DNA of 64,000 bases, taken from Elusimicrobiota bacterium (GTDB taxonomy: Bacteria > Elusimicrobiota > Elusimicrobia > UBA1565 > UBA9628). The position numbers were made by a program, and so were the translations under genes. A model generated the notes under the pieces. That model saw only the letters and a list, made by a program, of their open reading frames with translations. It made no database searches and was not told the DNA's origin. Below are positions 52,524-60,508 of the stretch, one piece after another. Within the stretch, counting starts at the first letter, position 1; every line of letters begins with the position of its first letter. The stretch covers positions 1 through 64,000 of the forward strand of contig DMMY01000027.1 in the NCBI GenBank assembly GCA_003452935.1, written 5' to 3'.

Positions 52524-53484
52524 CGTCGTCATCCCGACCTACCAGAACGAGCCGATCCTCATGAAATGCCTGGACGCCCTGGCCCGCCAGGATTTCCCCA
52601 TGTCCGGCCTGGAAGTCGTGGTGGTCGTAGACGGCTCCACGGACGCGACCGTCGCGTCCTTGGCCGCCCGGCTGCGGTCCGCCCCCTTTCGCCTGGTCTG
52701 CGTGACGCAGCCCAATCAAGGGCCCGGTCCGGCCCGAAACCACGGCATACGCCGGGCGGCCCACGACCTCATCCTCATCATCAACGACGACCTCATCGCC
52801 TCTCCCGGCCTGGTCCGCGCGCACGCGGACTGGCATGCCCGCCACCCGGAGAGGACGCACGCTCTGCTGGGCGGCGTGGAAGAGCCCCAGAACGGGATCA
52901 ACGGGCTGGTCACCAATCGCCTGGCCAAGGCTTTCGCTCATGCCCAAGCCTTGGAGGAAGCGTCCTGGGACTGTTTTTGGACCACCAACATCTCCCTCAA
53001 GAAGAGCTTCCTCGTCGAGACGGGGCAGTGGTTCTCCGACGCGTTCCCCTACCCCGTCCACGAGGACGTGGAGATGGGCTACCGGCTCGGCCGCCGCGGC
53101 CTTCGCCTCTTCTCCGAGCCGAAGGCCAAGGGCGTCCACATGCACGTCATGGATTATGCCCAGTTCGCCCGGCGGGCCTACCAATCCGGCGTGTGCCTGA
53201 GCGTGTTTTACCGCCTCCACCCGGAGCTCAAGGATTTCTTGTCGGGCAAAGGGCTGGTGTGCCGGGAGACAAAACCCTGGCGCGCCCTGGCCGCCGACGC
53301 GGCGCTCAACGCCTGGACCGTGGGCGCTCTGGAACGAACGGCCCATGCCCTGGCGCGCTGGAACCGCCACGGTCTGGCGGAACGCTGTTTTGACCGGCTG
53401 CTGGGCTATCACCAGCGCCGGGGGGTGAAGGAAGCCTTGAGCCGCCGCGGGCTCCACGCGCGGCGGGAGGCGCCGGCAACGTGA
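52516..53484 (+). CDS. Family 2 glycosyltransferase (GT-A)
   Basis: A 322-residue cytoplasmic glycosyltransferase. SVVIPTYQNEPILMKCLDAL, VVVVDGSTDATVASL and NQGPGPARNHGIRRA define GT2. The DxD-like motif is LILIINDDLIASPGLV. VHEDVEMGYRLGRRG holds the catalytic-base ED. A long C-terminal helical region follows, probably membrane-associating. It adds a sugar to the lipid-linked repeat unit; donor and acceptor are unknown. Starts within the acetyltransferase gene. Confidence 0.92.
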   Translation: MISVVIPTYQNEPILMKCLDALARQDFPMSGLEVVVVVDGSTDATVASLAARLRSAPFRLVCVTQPNQGPGPARNHGIRRAAHDLILIINDDLIASPGLVRAHADWHARHPERTHALLGGVEEPQNGINGLVTNRLAKAFAHAQALEEASWDCFWTTNISLKKSFLVETGQWFSDAFPYPVHEDVEMGYRLGRRGLRLFSEPKAKGVHMHVMDYAQFARRAYQSGVCLSVFYRLHPELKDFLSGKGLVCRETKPWRALAADAALNAWTVGALERTAHALARWNRHGLAERCFDRLLGYHQRRGVKEALSRRGLHARREAPAT

Positions 53485-54422
53485 ACCCGGAGCGTCTCGG
53501 CATCGTGATCGTCAATTGGAACGGCCGCCGGTTATTGGAGGCTTGCCTGCGCTCGGTTTATGAGGACCCCGCGGGCCGGGCGGCCATGGTCTGCGTGGTG
53601 GACAACGCCTCCCAAGACGAAAGCGCGGCCATGGTCAAGGAGCGCTTTGCCGCCGTCCGCCTGGTCGAGAGCGCGACGAACCTCGGCTTTGCCAAGGCCT
53701 GCAACCTGGGCTTGAAGGAATTGGGGGCCGCGGACGCCGTCTTGTTTCTCAACCCGGACGCCGCGGCGCAGGGCCGGGCGATTTCCCGGATGCTGGCCTG
53801 CCTGCGGGCGCGTCCCGACGCCGGCGCCGTGACCTGCGCTCTCATCGACGGCCGCGGACGATTCCAGGAGGCGCAAGGCCACAGGCTGCCCTCTCCCCGC
53901 ACCGCCTTCAACCAATATTTCTTCCTAAGCCGCTTATCGGACGCCCTGTTCCCGGGCATATTCCTTTCCCGCCGGCCCTCCGGCACGGCCGAGGTGGAAT
54001 GGATATCGGGCGCCGCCATGATGGTCCGCGGCGCGGCCTTGGACGGCTCTCCGTTCTTCAACGAGGAATACTTCATGTACGCCGAGGACATGGAGGCGTC
54101 CTTGACGCTGAGGCGGAAAGGCTGGAAGCTGCTTTTCATATCCGACGCGGAAATGGTTCATCACGTCAAGCAGAGCACGTCCCGGACCGGCCCCCGCATC
54201 TTCAATACCCAGGTTTCCAGCCAGCTCCTTTTCTTCAGGAAGCACTATTCATCCCGGGAGGCTTGGTCCATGCGCTGGATCATGGCCGCCGGCCACGCCC
54301 TGCGCTTGTGCGCCCACGCCGTCTTGGGACTCGCGCGCGGCCAAGCCGCCCATCGCGGCAAGGCCGCAAGCCAGTGGCGGCTGCTGCGGCATATGCTGGG
54401 CCGGGAGGCCGCGTGCGGATAG
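53481..54422 (+). CDS. Family 2 glycosyltransferase (WbbL/rhamnosyltransferase-like)
   Basis: A 313-residue GT2 enzyme starting at GTG (overlap GTGA with the previous stop). Motifs are LGIVIVNWNGRRLLEACLRS, CVVDNASQDESAAM, NLGFAKACNLGLKE, VLFLNPDAA (DxD equivalent) and FFNEEYFMYAEDMEASLTLR, the ED catalytic region of the WbbL/rhamnosyltransferase group. The last 60 residues are basic and hydrophobic, suggesting membrane contact. Its sugar is not inferable beyond this. Confidence 0.91.
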   Translation: MNPERLGIVIVNWNGRRLLEACLRSVYEDPAGRAAMVCVVDNASQDESAAMVKERFAAVRLVESATNLGFAKACNLGLKELGAADAVLFLNPDAAAQGRAISRMLACLRARPDAGAVTCALIDGRGRFQEAQGHRLPSPRTAFNQYFFLSRLSDALFPGIFLSRRPSGTAEVEWISGAAMMVRGAALDGSPFFNEEYFMYAEDMEASLTLRRKGWKLLFISDAEMVHHVKQSTSRTGPRIFNTQVSSQLLFFRKHYSSREAWSMRWIMAAGHALRLCAHAVLGLARGQAAHRGKAASQWRLLRHMLGREAACG

Positions 54423-55489
54423 GCCTCGACGTGCAGACCATCGGCCGCCGCCGGACCGGGGACGAGACCTACTACCGCAACCTCATTTCCCATTACGCCG
54501 AACTGGGGCCCGGCCATGAGTACTGGTTTTACTACACGCATCCGGACGCCGAACCCGTCCTCAAACGATTCAACGGCCGGCACCATGACCGCCGGCTGGC
54601 CCTGCGCAACGCGCTTTGGCGGGTGCCCCTGGCCTATCCCTGGCAAATGCTCAAGGAGCCGGTGGACGTGTTCCATACCCAATACGTGGGATTCGCCGCG
54701 GCCGGGGCCCGGCTGGTGCTGACCGTCCATGACCTGAGCTTCGAGCATTACCCGCGGACCTTTCCGGCCGGCCGCGCCCTATGGCTCAAGCTGACGCGCT
54801 GGAGCGTCCGGGCCGCGAGCGCGGTCATCGCGGTCTCCGAGCACACCAAGAACGACCTCGTGCGCCGCTACGGCCTGGCCGAGGAGAAAGTGCGCGTGAT
54901 CCATAACGCGGCCCATCCCCGGTTTGCTCCAGGCGCGGACCCGGACCTGCTCCGCCGCCTCAGGGCCCGCTGGAACCTGCGCAAGGATTTTCTCCTGTGC
55001 GTGTGCTCGGACCATCCCAGGAAAAACCTCCCTCGCCTGCTCGCGGCTTTCGAGCGGGCCTCAAGGCGGCCGGGGTTCGATTGGGAGCTGGTCCTGGCCG
55101 GACCCAAGCCGGATCCTCGCGCCCCCCGAGGGGTCGTTTACCTCGGCTACGTGCCGGATGAGGAGCTCCCGGCGCTTTACAACGCCGCCTCGGCGTTCGT
55201 CTATCCTTCCCTTTATGAGGGGTTCGGCTTGCCCCCCCTGGAAGCCATGAGCTGCGGGACGCCCGTGATCGCTTCCCGCTCGTCGTCCTTGCCCGAGGTC
55301 TGCGCGGATGCCGCCCTCTACGTGGATCCGACGGACGTGGAAGACATGGCCCGGGCCCTGGCGCGAATGGCGGAGGACCCGTCCCTGCGCGCCCGGCTCA
55401 AAGAGCAAGGCCTGCGCCGGGCGCGCCTGTTCTCCTGGCGCGAGGCGGCGCGCCGGACCTTGGCGGTCTATGAGGAGGTCGGCTCATGA
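54413..55489 (+). CDS. Family 4 glycosyltransferase (GT-B)
   Basis: A 358-residue GT4 enzyme. Start is the GTG at 54413, supported by GGGAGG at 54403-54408 and by the family-like opening [20 protein letters not shown]. Acceptor-domain GxGxYxxxL is modified ([11 protein letters not shown]). The donor domain shows [20 protein letters not shown] and the EX7E signature in [27 protein letters not shown], with Glu residues seven apart. Mannosyl- or glucosyltransfer is common in this family. It overlaps both neighbours (10 and 4 bases). Confidence 0.92.
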   Translation: MRIGLDVQTIGRRRTGDETYYRNLISHYAELGPGHEYWFYYTHPDAEPVLKRFNGRHHDRRLALRNALWRVPLAYPWQMLKEPVDVFHTQYVGFAAAGARLVLTVHDLSFEHYPRTFPAGRALWLKLTRWSVRAASAVIAVSEHTKNDLVRRYGLAEEKVRVIHNAAHPRFAPGADPDLLRRLRARWNLRKDFLLCVCSDHPRKNLPRLLAAFERASRRPGFDWELVLAGPKPDPRAPRGVVYLGYVPDEELPALYNAASAFVYPSLYEGFGLPPLEAMSCGTPVIASRSSSLPEVCADAALYVDPTDVEDMARALARMAEDPSLRARLKEQGLRRARLFSWREAARRTLAVYEEVGS

Positions 55490-56763
55490 CGCTCCTTTCC
55501 TGGACCCTCGCGATCGGCGGCCTTATCGGGCAATCGTCCTGGGGCGCGGAGAGCGTCTCCAAGCGCATAGAGGCCAGGCAGTTCGGCTCGTACATCGCGG
55601 GCGGGCTGGGACTTTACGCCTCCAGCGGGATATGGACAAGCGACGCGGCGCTGGCCGCGGATTCGGGGATAGGGACGGTGCGGTTCAATTCGGACGTTTG
55701 GGACCTCCTGGAGCCGTCCCCCGGACGCTTCAATTGGGCGCCCCTGGATTCGGCGGTAAAGGCCGCGCGCGGCCGCGGGCTGGAGATTCTCTTCACCATT
55801 CCCATTTCCAGCCGATGGAATTCCCGCGCCCGGGCTAAACGCGTCCATGGCTTCGAGGTGGGGCCGACCCACTTCCCCACCGAGGATCCCGCCCGATTGA
55901 GCGCTTTTTGCGAGGCCTTGGCTTCCCGCTACGAAGGCAGGATCGGCTATTACGAGGTTTGGAACGAGCCCGACTTCTTCATGTTCTGGAAGGGGAAGCC
56001 CGATGCCTCGGAATATCTGCCCATCCTGCGGGCGGCCCATGCCGGCATCAAGAAAGGAAATCCCAAGGCCTTGGTGCTTTTGGGCGGCTTGGCCAAGCCC
56101 GAGGACCCCGCCTGGCTCACGAGCCTTCTTTCCCAGGACGCGGGCCAGCTTTTCGACATCATGAACATCCACGTCTATCCGGCTTTTTCCAAGCTGGACA
56201 AGGCCTTGTCCAGCGTCCGCGGGGTGCTCGCCCGGTTCTCCCTGAGCAAGCCCGTCTGGATCACGGAGACATCCAGCACCGGCCTCTATTTCGAGACCGC
56301 GGATCGCGACGCCGAGGAACAGGCCAAGGCCGCCTACCTTCTTAAGACTTATGCCGTCGCGCTTTCCCAGGCGGACATGGAAAGGGTCTTTTGGCACACC
56401 CTGCGCAATCCCGGCAGGGACGTGGGCCTGCCGCGCGACATGGATTTCGGCCTGATGACGTCAGCGGGCGAGCCTCTGCCCGCGCATCGGGCCTTCGCCC
56501 GCCTCAGCCGCGCCTTGACCGGCAGCCTGGCCAAGGGCAAATTCGACGCCGGACCCGGAATCGAGGCTTGGCGATTCGAAAAGCCGGGGAAGACCACCCT
56601 GATCCTATGGAGCCGCAAGGACAAGTCTGTCTTCCGCGTTCCGCGGTCCTACTCCCGGGCCCGCCGCGTTTCGCTCTACGGCGCCGCCAGCGAGCTCGAG
56701 CTCCAGGGCGGGCGGGAAATCGAGGCGTCGGAGGAGCCGTTCTATCTGGAGCTGCTGCCATGA
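55486..56763 (+). CDS. GH39-like glycoside hydrolase of the exopolysaccharide operon (PslG-like)
   Basis: A 425-residue (beta/alpha)8 glycosidase with an N-terminal signal-like segment. Glu161 in YYEVWNEPDFF is the likely acid/base and Glu261 in VWITETSST the nucleophile, spacing and context typical of clan GH-A, family 39-like. A small C-terminal beta domain (about 345-425) follows. Periplasmic hydrolases of this kind, such as PslG in the Psl operon, trim polymer during export. It is translationally coupled to genes on both sides (4-base overlaps), which supports a biosynthetic, not a catabolic, role. Confidence 0.86.
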   Translation: MTLLSWTLAIGGLIGQSSWGAESVSKRIEARQFGSYIAGGLGLYASSGIWTSDAALAADSGIGTVRFNSDVWDLLEPSPGRFNWAPLDSAVKAARGRGLEILFTIPISSRWNSRARAKRVHGFEVGPTHFPTEDPARLSAFCEALASRYEGRIGYYEVWNEPDFFMFWKGKPDASEYLPILRAAHAGIKKGNPKALVLLGGLAKPEDPAWLTSLLSQDAGQLFDIMNIHVYPAFSKLDKALSSVRGVLARFSLSKPVWITETSSTGLYFETADRDAEEQAKAAYLLKTYAVALSQADMERVFWHTLRNPGRDVGLPRDMDFGLMTSAGEPLPAHRAFARLSRALTGSLAKGKFDAGPGIEAWRFEKPGKTTLILWSRKDKSVFRVPRSYSRARRVSLYGAASELELQGGREIEASEEPFYLELLP

Positions 56764-58439
56764 AAGCCGTGGTCCTCCTCGGCGGGGTGAGCAGCTGGCT
56801 TGCCTCCCTATCGCGCCAGGAACCGCGCGCCATGCTGGACGTGGGCAACGCGCCGGTCCTGCAGCATCTTCTGCAGCATCTCTCCGGCTGGGGAGTGGAG
56901 GAATTCCTCATCCCCCTGCCGCCCAACGCCGGTTCCGTCAAGCGCTATTTCGGCGACGGCGGCGGGCTGGGCCTCTCGATCCGCTACGCCCCGGAAAAGC
57001 GCTATCTGGGCACGGCCGGCTGCCTGCATCTTTTCGCGGACGAATTAAGCGACTCCTCTTTCCTGATCGTCAACGGCAGCAGTTTTCTCGCGTTCGACGA
57101 GGCTCCGATCCTGGCCACGACGTCCTCCACGGCCCCGTTCTTGCTGGTCGGCATGCAGGAGGGGCTATGCCGGTCATGTTCCAAGCCGGGCCGAAGCGGG
57201 AGCCATTCGCCGAGCTTTTCCCACGCCCCCGTGGTTTGGCAGGACTGCGACTGCACCCCGGCGCACGTCTACCACGCCCATCCGGGCCTCCTCTCCGCCA
57301 TCCCCAAGGGAAAATATTTCGATTTGCGCGAGCAGCTCATCCCCAAGGCCATCGCCTCCGGCTTCGACGTCCGCGGCGTCGAGCTCAAGGGCACCATAAA
57401 CCACCTGCGCAGCTTCGAGGATTACCTCAAGGCCAACCTGCTCTTGGCCAAGGGCGCCTCCGGCCGCCGCCCGCCCAAGACCGCGCGCATCAGCAAGAGC
57501 GCCTCGATCATCGGCCCGGTGATCATAGGCGCCAACGCCGAGGTCGGACCCGACGCCCTGATCGTGGGTCCGACCGTAATCGGCCAGGGCAGCGTGATCG
57601 GCCGCGGCGCGGTCGTGCACAAATCCGTTTTGTCCGAAAAAACCCGCGTCGGGACGCGGAGCCACGTGCAAAAGTGCATCCTGGCCGAGGGAGCCTACGT
57701 CAAGCCGGCGAGCCATCTGCTTCGCACCGTGGTCTGCAGCCGGAAGGCCAAGCACCGGCGCAACCTAACGGCGCCGTCTCTCGACGAAGGCTGGGATTTG
57801 TCGATCGACGGCCAGGCGCGCGCCTGGCCGCGCCATCCCGTCGGCCGGGCGGCCAAACGCGCCCTGGATCTCGCCGTCGTCCTGCTCTTCGGCCCGCTCA
57901 TCGCGGCCGCGGTCCTGGCCCTGGGCCTCTTAGTCAAGCTCTCGTCTCCCGGGCCCGTGTTTTTCCGGGAAAAACGCCTGGGCCGGGACGGCAAGGGCTT
58001 CATCATGTACAAGCTCAGGACCATGTTCCACGGGGCGCACTTGAAGCAGAACGAGCTGCGCACCTCCAATGAGAGCGATGGCCCCATGTTCAAGATCGTC
58101 AATGATCCCAGGATCACGCCCCTGGGCCATTGGCTGCGCAAGACCAGCCTCGACGAGCTGCCGCAGTTCTGGAACGTGCTCCGGGGCGACATGAGCCTGG
58201 TGGGGCCCCGGCCCCTGGCCGACCGGGAGATGCGCTGGCGTCCGGCCTGGCGCGAGATGCGGCTCAAGGTCAAGCCGGGCGTCACCGGCCCATGGCAGGC
58301 GTGGTGCGGCTCCTCGTCGGATTTCTCGGATTGGATCGAGTGCGACACCTATTACGTGCGCCACGCCTCCCTCTGGCTCGACTTGAAGCTTATCTTCGAG
58401 ACCCTAGCCGTCGTCTTCCGGGGCCGGCGGCCGCGATGA
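56760..58439 (+). CDS. Fusion: degenerate sugar nucleotidyltransferase/left-handed beta-helix plus initiating phosphoglycosyltransferase
   Basis: A 559-residue fusion. Residues 1-225 have a sugar-1-phosphate nucleotidyltransferase layout, but the signature GxGTRL...KP is replaced by LLGGVSSWLASLSRQEPR and the metal Asp of the usual NGD motif by NGSS (105-108). Residues 243-320 are hexapeptide repeats (IIGPVIIGANAEVGPDALIV). Residues 360-559 are a polyprenyl-phosphate phosphoglycosyltransferase of the WcaJ/PssY type: KRALDLAVVLLFGP, SSPGPVFFREKRLGRDGKGF, TSLDELPQFWNVLRGDMSLV, GPRPL. The C-terminal domain likely starts the repeat unit on undecaprenyl phosphate; the N-terminal domain looks catalytically inactive and may be regulatory or a sugar-binding scaffold. 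Confidence 0.88.
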   Translation: MKAVVLLGGVSSWLASLSRQEPRAMLDVGNAPVLQHLLQHLSGWGVEEFLIPLPPNAGSVKRYFGDGGGLGLSIRYAPEKRYLGTAGCLHLFADELSDSSFLIVNGSSFLAFDEAPILATTSSTAPFLLVGMQEGLCRSCSKPGRSGSHSPSFSHAPVVWQDCDCTPAHVYHAHPGLLSAIPKGKYFDLREQLIPKAIASGFDVRGVELKGTINHLRSFEDYLKANLLLAKGASGRRPPKTARISKSASIIGPVIIGANAEVGPDALIVGPTVIGQGSVIGRGAVVHKSVLSEKTRVGTRSHVQKCILAEGAYVKPASHLLRTVVCSRKAKHRRNLTAPSLDEGWDLSIDGQARAWPRHPVGRAAKRALDLAVVLLFGPLIAAAVLALGLLVKLSSPGPVFFREKRLGRDGKGFIMYKLRTMFHGAHLKQNELRTSNESDGPMFKIVNDPRITPLGHWLRKTSLDELPQFWNVLRGDMSLVGPRPLADREMRWRPAWREMRLKVKPGVTGPWQAWCGSSSDFSDWIECDTYYVRHASLWLDLKLIFETLAVVFRGRRPR

Positions 58440-58588
58440 GTACCAAGTTGGTGCCAGACGTGAACTTCGTGAACTTACCCAACCTATCAGCCCCTATATC
58501 GGATGATCGAAGCACCAAAATTTATTTTTCAAACAGAATGGGACAATTAGTTCCGTTAGTTCACGTCTGGCACCACCACCGACGATGA
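58436..58588 (+). CDS. Possible 50-codon small ORF formed across the inserted element
   Basis: Starts ATGA on the stop of the fusion gene and ends with a TGA overlapping the ATG of the next glycosyltransferase, so it is coupled at both ends. The 50-residue product ends in a His/Arg-rich tail (HVWHHHRR) and has no family I recognise. More likely a chance frame kept open by the 143-base insertion, but it could preserve translational coupling across the insert. Confidence 0.3.
   Translation: MSTKLVPDVNFVNLPNLSAPISDDRSTKIYFSNRMGQLVPLVHVWHHHRR
58440..58582. mobile_element. 143-bp MITE-like insertion with terminal inverted repeats and 6-bp direct repeats
   Basis: Inner inverted repeats TGGTGCCAGACGTGAACT (58449-58466) and its exact complement (58558-58575) surround a markedly AT-rich core. 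CGATGA occurs directly at both flanks (58434-58439 and 58583-58588), as expected for a target-site duplication. Removing 58440-58588 minus one copy restores a 4-base ATGA overlap like the other junctions of this operon. No transposase is encoded. Confidence 0.6.
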
Positions 58589-59391
58589 CAGAAAACCTCG
58601 ATCTCGTCGTCTCCATCGCGCATTACAACACGCCGGAACTCCTGAAGTCCTGCCTGCGGGCCCTGGCCGAGGAAGGCTCGCCCCTTAAAAAGAAAATCGT
58701 GGTCATCGACAACGCCTCCACCCCGGCTTTGCAGGCCCGCGATCTGGCGGAATTTCCCGACGTGGACCTGATACAGAATACTTCCAACACGGGATTCGGC
58801 TCGGCCAACAACCAGGCTTTCGCCCGTTGGCGGGCCGAGGCCTATCTGGTGACCAACCCGGACGTGCACGTATCCCCCGGCAGCCTGTCGCGGCTGCTCG
58901 ATCGGCTGCGCGCCCAGCCCAAACTCGGCATCATTGGAGCCGGGCTGCGTTACCCGGACGGGCGCGGCCAAGCCTCCTGCCGGCGCTACCCGACCCTGCG
59001 CAGCGTGCTGCTGCGCGGCCTGCTGCCCGAGAGCCTGGCCCGGAATTTTCCCTCCATCCGGCGCTACATGATGCTAGACGATGACATCGCGGCCCCCACT
59101 GCCGTGGATTGGGTGCTGGGCTCCTGCTTGTTCATGCGGGGCCGGGCCGTCCATGAGACGGGCGGATTCGACGAGAACTTCTTCATGTATTACGAGGACG
59201 TCGATTTATGCTGCCGCGTCCGTCAAGCCGGCTGGCTGGTCGAGTACAACCCAAGCGTGCAATGGACGCACGAGTACCGCAGGGAAAGCGCGCGTTCCCT
59301 GAGACTCGGCCTCAAAGCCGCGCATTTTAAGAGCGCCATGCGCTTCCTGCGCAAACATCTGGCGTTTCGAGGAGCATGGTCCAGCATATGA
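58585..59391 (+). CDS. Family 2 glycosyltransferase
   Basis: A 268-residue GT2 enzyme. It has LDLVVSIAHYNTPELLKSCL, IVVIDNASTPAL, NTGFGSANNQAFARW, AYLVTNPDVHVSPGSL (DxD equivalent NPDV) and FDENFFMYYEDVDLCCRVRQ. It resembles the rhamnosyltransferase-like GT2 at 53481 but is shorter at the C-terminus. Together with the other transferases it gives a repeat unit of about five sugars (initiating sugar plus four), an inference from gene count. Overlaps the next gene by 16 bases. Confidence 0.91.
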   Translation: MTENLDLVVSIAHYNTPELLKSCLRALAEEGSPLKKKIVVIDNASTPALQARDLAEFPDVDLIQNTSNTGFGSANNQAFARWRAEAYLVTNPDVHVSPGSLSRLLDRLRAQPKLGIIGAGLRYPDGRGQASCRRYPTLRSVLLRGLLPESLARNFPSIRRYMMLDDDIAAPTAVDWVLGSCLFMRGRAVHETGGFDENFFMYYEDVDLCCRVRQAGWLVEYNPSVQWTHEYRRESARSLRLGLKAAHFKSAMRFLRKHLAFRGAWSSI

Positions 59392-60002
59392 CGATCCAAT
59401 GCACGGTTCCCTTCAGTTCGCAAGCCGCGGTCAGGGGAGGCCCCGGCCTGCCGTGGCGAGAGACGCGCAGGCGCTGCGCAAGCGACTTAAGCCGCTTGCG
59501 GGCCCATTACGGCCTGCCGCCGGGTTTCAAAACCCTGGCGAGCGTTTGTTTGACCAACAGCTGGATTTCAGTCTTTATTTTCCGGATCGCGCACCATCTT
59601 CATGCCAACGGCCAGCGGGTTCTGGCCCGCCTCTGCTTTCTGCTTAATCTCTGGCTCACCGCGGCCGAGTTCATGCCGCAGAGCGACGTGGAGGAAGGCC
59701 TTATCGTGATCCACACCACGGGCACGGGCTTCGACTGCAAAATGGGCAAGAACGTGACGCTCTTCGGCAGATGCTGCATCGGCGGCAATCCCATGAACGG
59801 CCGGGACGTGGGGGCCGGGCCCGGCCTGCCGTACGTGCAAGACGAGGCGGTGATCGGAATAGGCGCTCTCGTCGTGGGGCCCGTGCTCATAGGCCGCGGG
59901 GCCTGGATCGGGCCGGGCGCGATCGTCATGAAGGACGTAGCCGCCGGGGCCAAGGCGATCCCGATTCCGCCGCGGATATTGGGCGCGGAACCGGCGCTCT
60001 AA
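59376..60002 (+). CDS. CysE-like serine acetyltransferase-family acyltransferase
   Basis: A 208-residue hexapeptide acyltransferase with an N-terminal helical segment (TNSWISVFIFRIAHHLHANG) and left-handed beta-helix repeats (GKNVTLFGRCCIGGNPMNGR, DEAVIGIGALVVGPVLIGRG, AWIGPGAIVMKDVAAGAKA). It ends PIPPRILGAEPAL. A His in VIHTTGTGFDC is a candidate catalytic residue. GAGGAG precedes the ATG; Met5 is an alternative. Last gene of the polysaccharide locus; O-acetyl decoration of the polymer is the likeliest role. Confidence 0.85.
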   Translation: MVQHMTIQCTVPFSSQAAVRGGPGLPWRETRRRCASDLSRLRAHYGLPPGFKTLASVCLTNSWISVFIFRIAHHLHANGQRVLARLCFLLNLWLTAAEFMPQSDVEEGLIVIHTTGTGFDCKMGKNVTLFGRCCIGGNPMNGRDVGAGPGLPYVQDEAVIGIGALVVGPVLIGRGAWIGPGAIVMKDVAAGAKAIPIPPRILGAEPAL

Positions 60003-60078
60003 CCGCTATTTTATTTGCGACTCAAGGTCTCTAGCCCCGCCTCTTGTAATATTTGTAATCTATTCATTGTTCCAGCGT

Positions 60079-60360
60079 ATGCCGAAATCGCCGCCCGAAA
60101 TCCTGGTCGTTGACGATGATCCGAACTACGGCCGCATGCTTGCGCGCACGCTGCAGCAGCGAGGCCACAGCGTCGCTCTCGCCCGCACGGGCCAGGAGGC
60201 ATTGGCCCGCGCGCAGTCCCGCCGCCCCAACCTGATCCTGCTCGACATCATCCTGCCCGGCATGGACGGCATAGCGCTCCATCGGATGCTGAAATCCAGG
60301 CACGCGACCCGAGACATCCCCGTCATCCTCATCACGGGCATGGGCGCGCCCGGCGCCTGA
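60079..60360 (+). CDS. Truncated CheY-like receiver
   Basis: A 93-residue receiver: EILVVDDDPNYGRML (acidic pocket), LILLDIILPGMDG (phospho-Asp) and VILITGMGAPGA (Thr region), then stop. The last beta strand with the conserved Lys (KP motif) and the final helix are missing; no other frame downstream supplies a KPF-like motif. A TTG four codons upstream is the only alternative start. It may be a nonfunctional remnant or phosphate sink-like protein. It lies just upstream of the hybrid kinase. Confidence 0.7.
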   Translation: MPKSPPEILVVDDDPNYGRMLARTLQQRGHSVALARTGQEALARAQSRRPNLILLDIILPGMDGIALHRMLKSRHATRDIPVILITGMGAPGA

Positions 60361-60381
60361 GCATCCGGAGTTCCGCAGGCA

Positions 60382-60409
60382 CCGGCCGGAAGGACTTCCC
60401 CACGGCCGG
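60382..60409. terminator. Hairpin after the truncated receiver
   Basis: CCGGCCG (60382-60388) pairs with CGGCCGG (60403-60409), a 7-bp GC stem with a 14-base loop. No U-tract follows. Confidence 0.35.
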
Positions 60410-60450
60410 AGAGAATGCGGCGGATATGTGAACAAAAACCCCGGACCGCT

Positions 60451-60478
60451 TTGCCCTTCCGGACAAATAAGATAATAT
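60451..60478 (+). promoter_or_regulatory. Putative promoter of the hybrid kinase gene
   Basis: TTGCCC (60451-60456), 16-base spacer, TAATAT (60473-60478); the ATG with a good GGAGG lies about 30 bases downstream. Confidence 0.4.
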
Positions 60479-60508
60479 TCCGGCAGCGGATGAGCACCGG
60501 AGGCGGCC

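Noticed and set aside
58440..58582. Integron attC site or terminator reading of the inverted-repeat block.
   Set aside because: The repeats are 91 bases apart and lack attC core-site structure, and a terminator inside a tightly coupled operon with no U-tract is unlikely.
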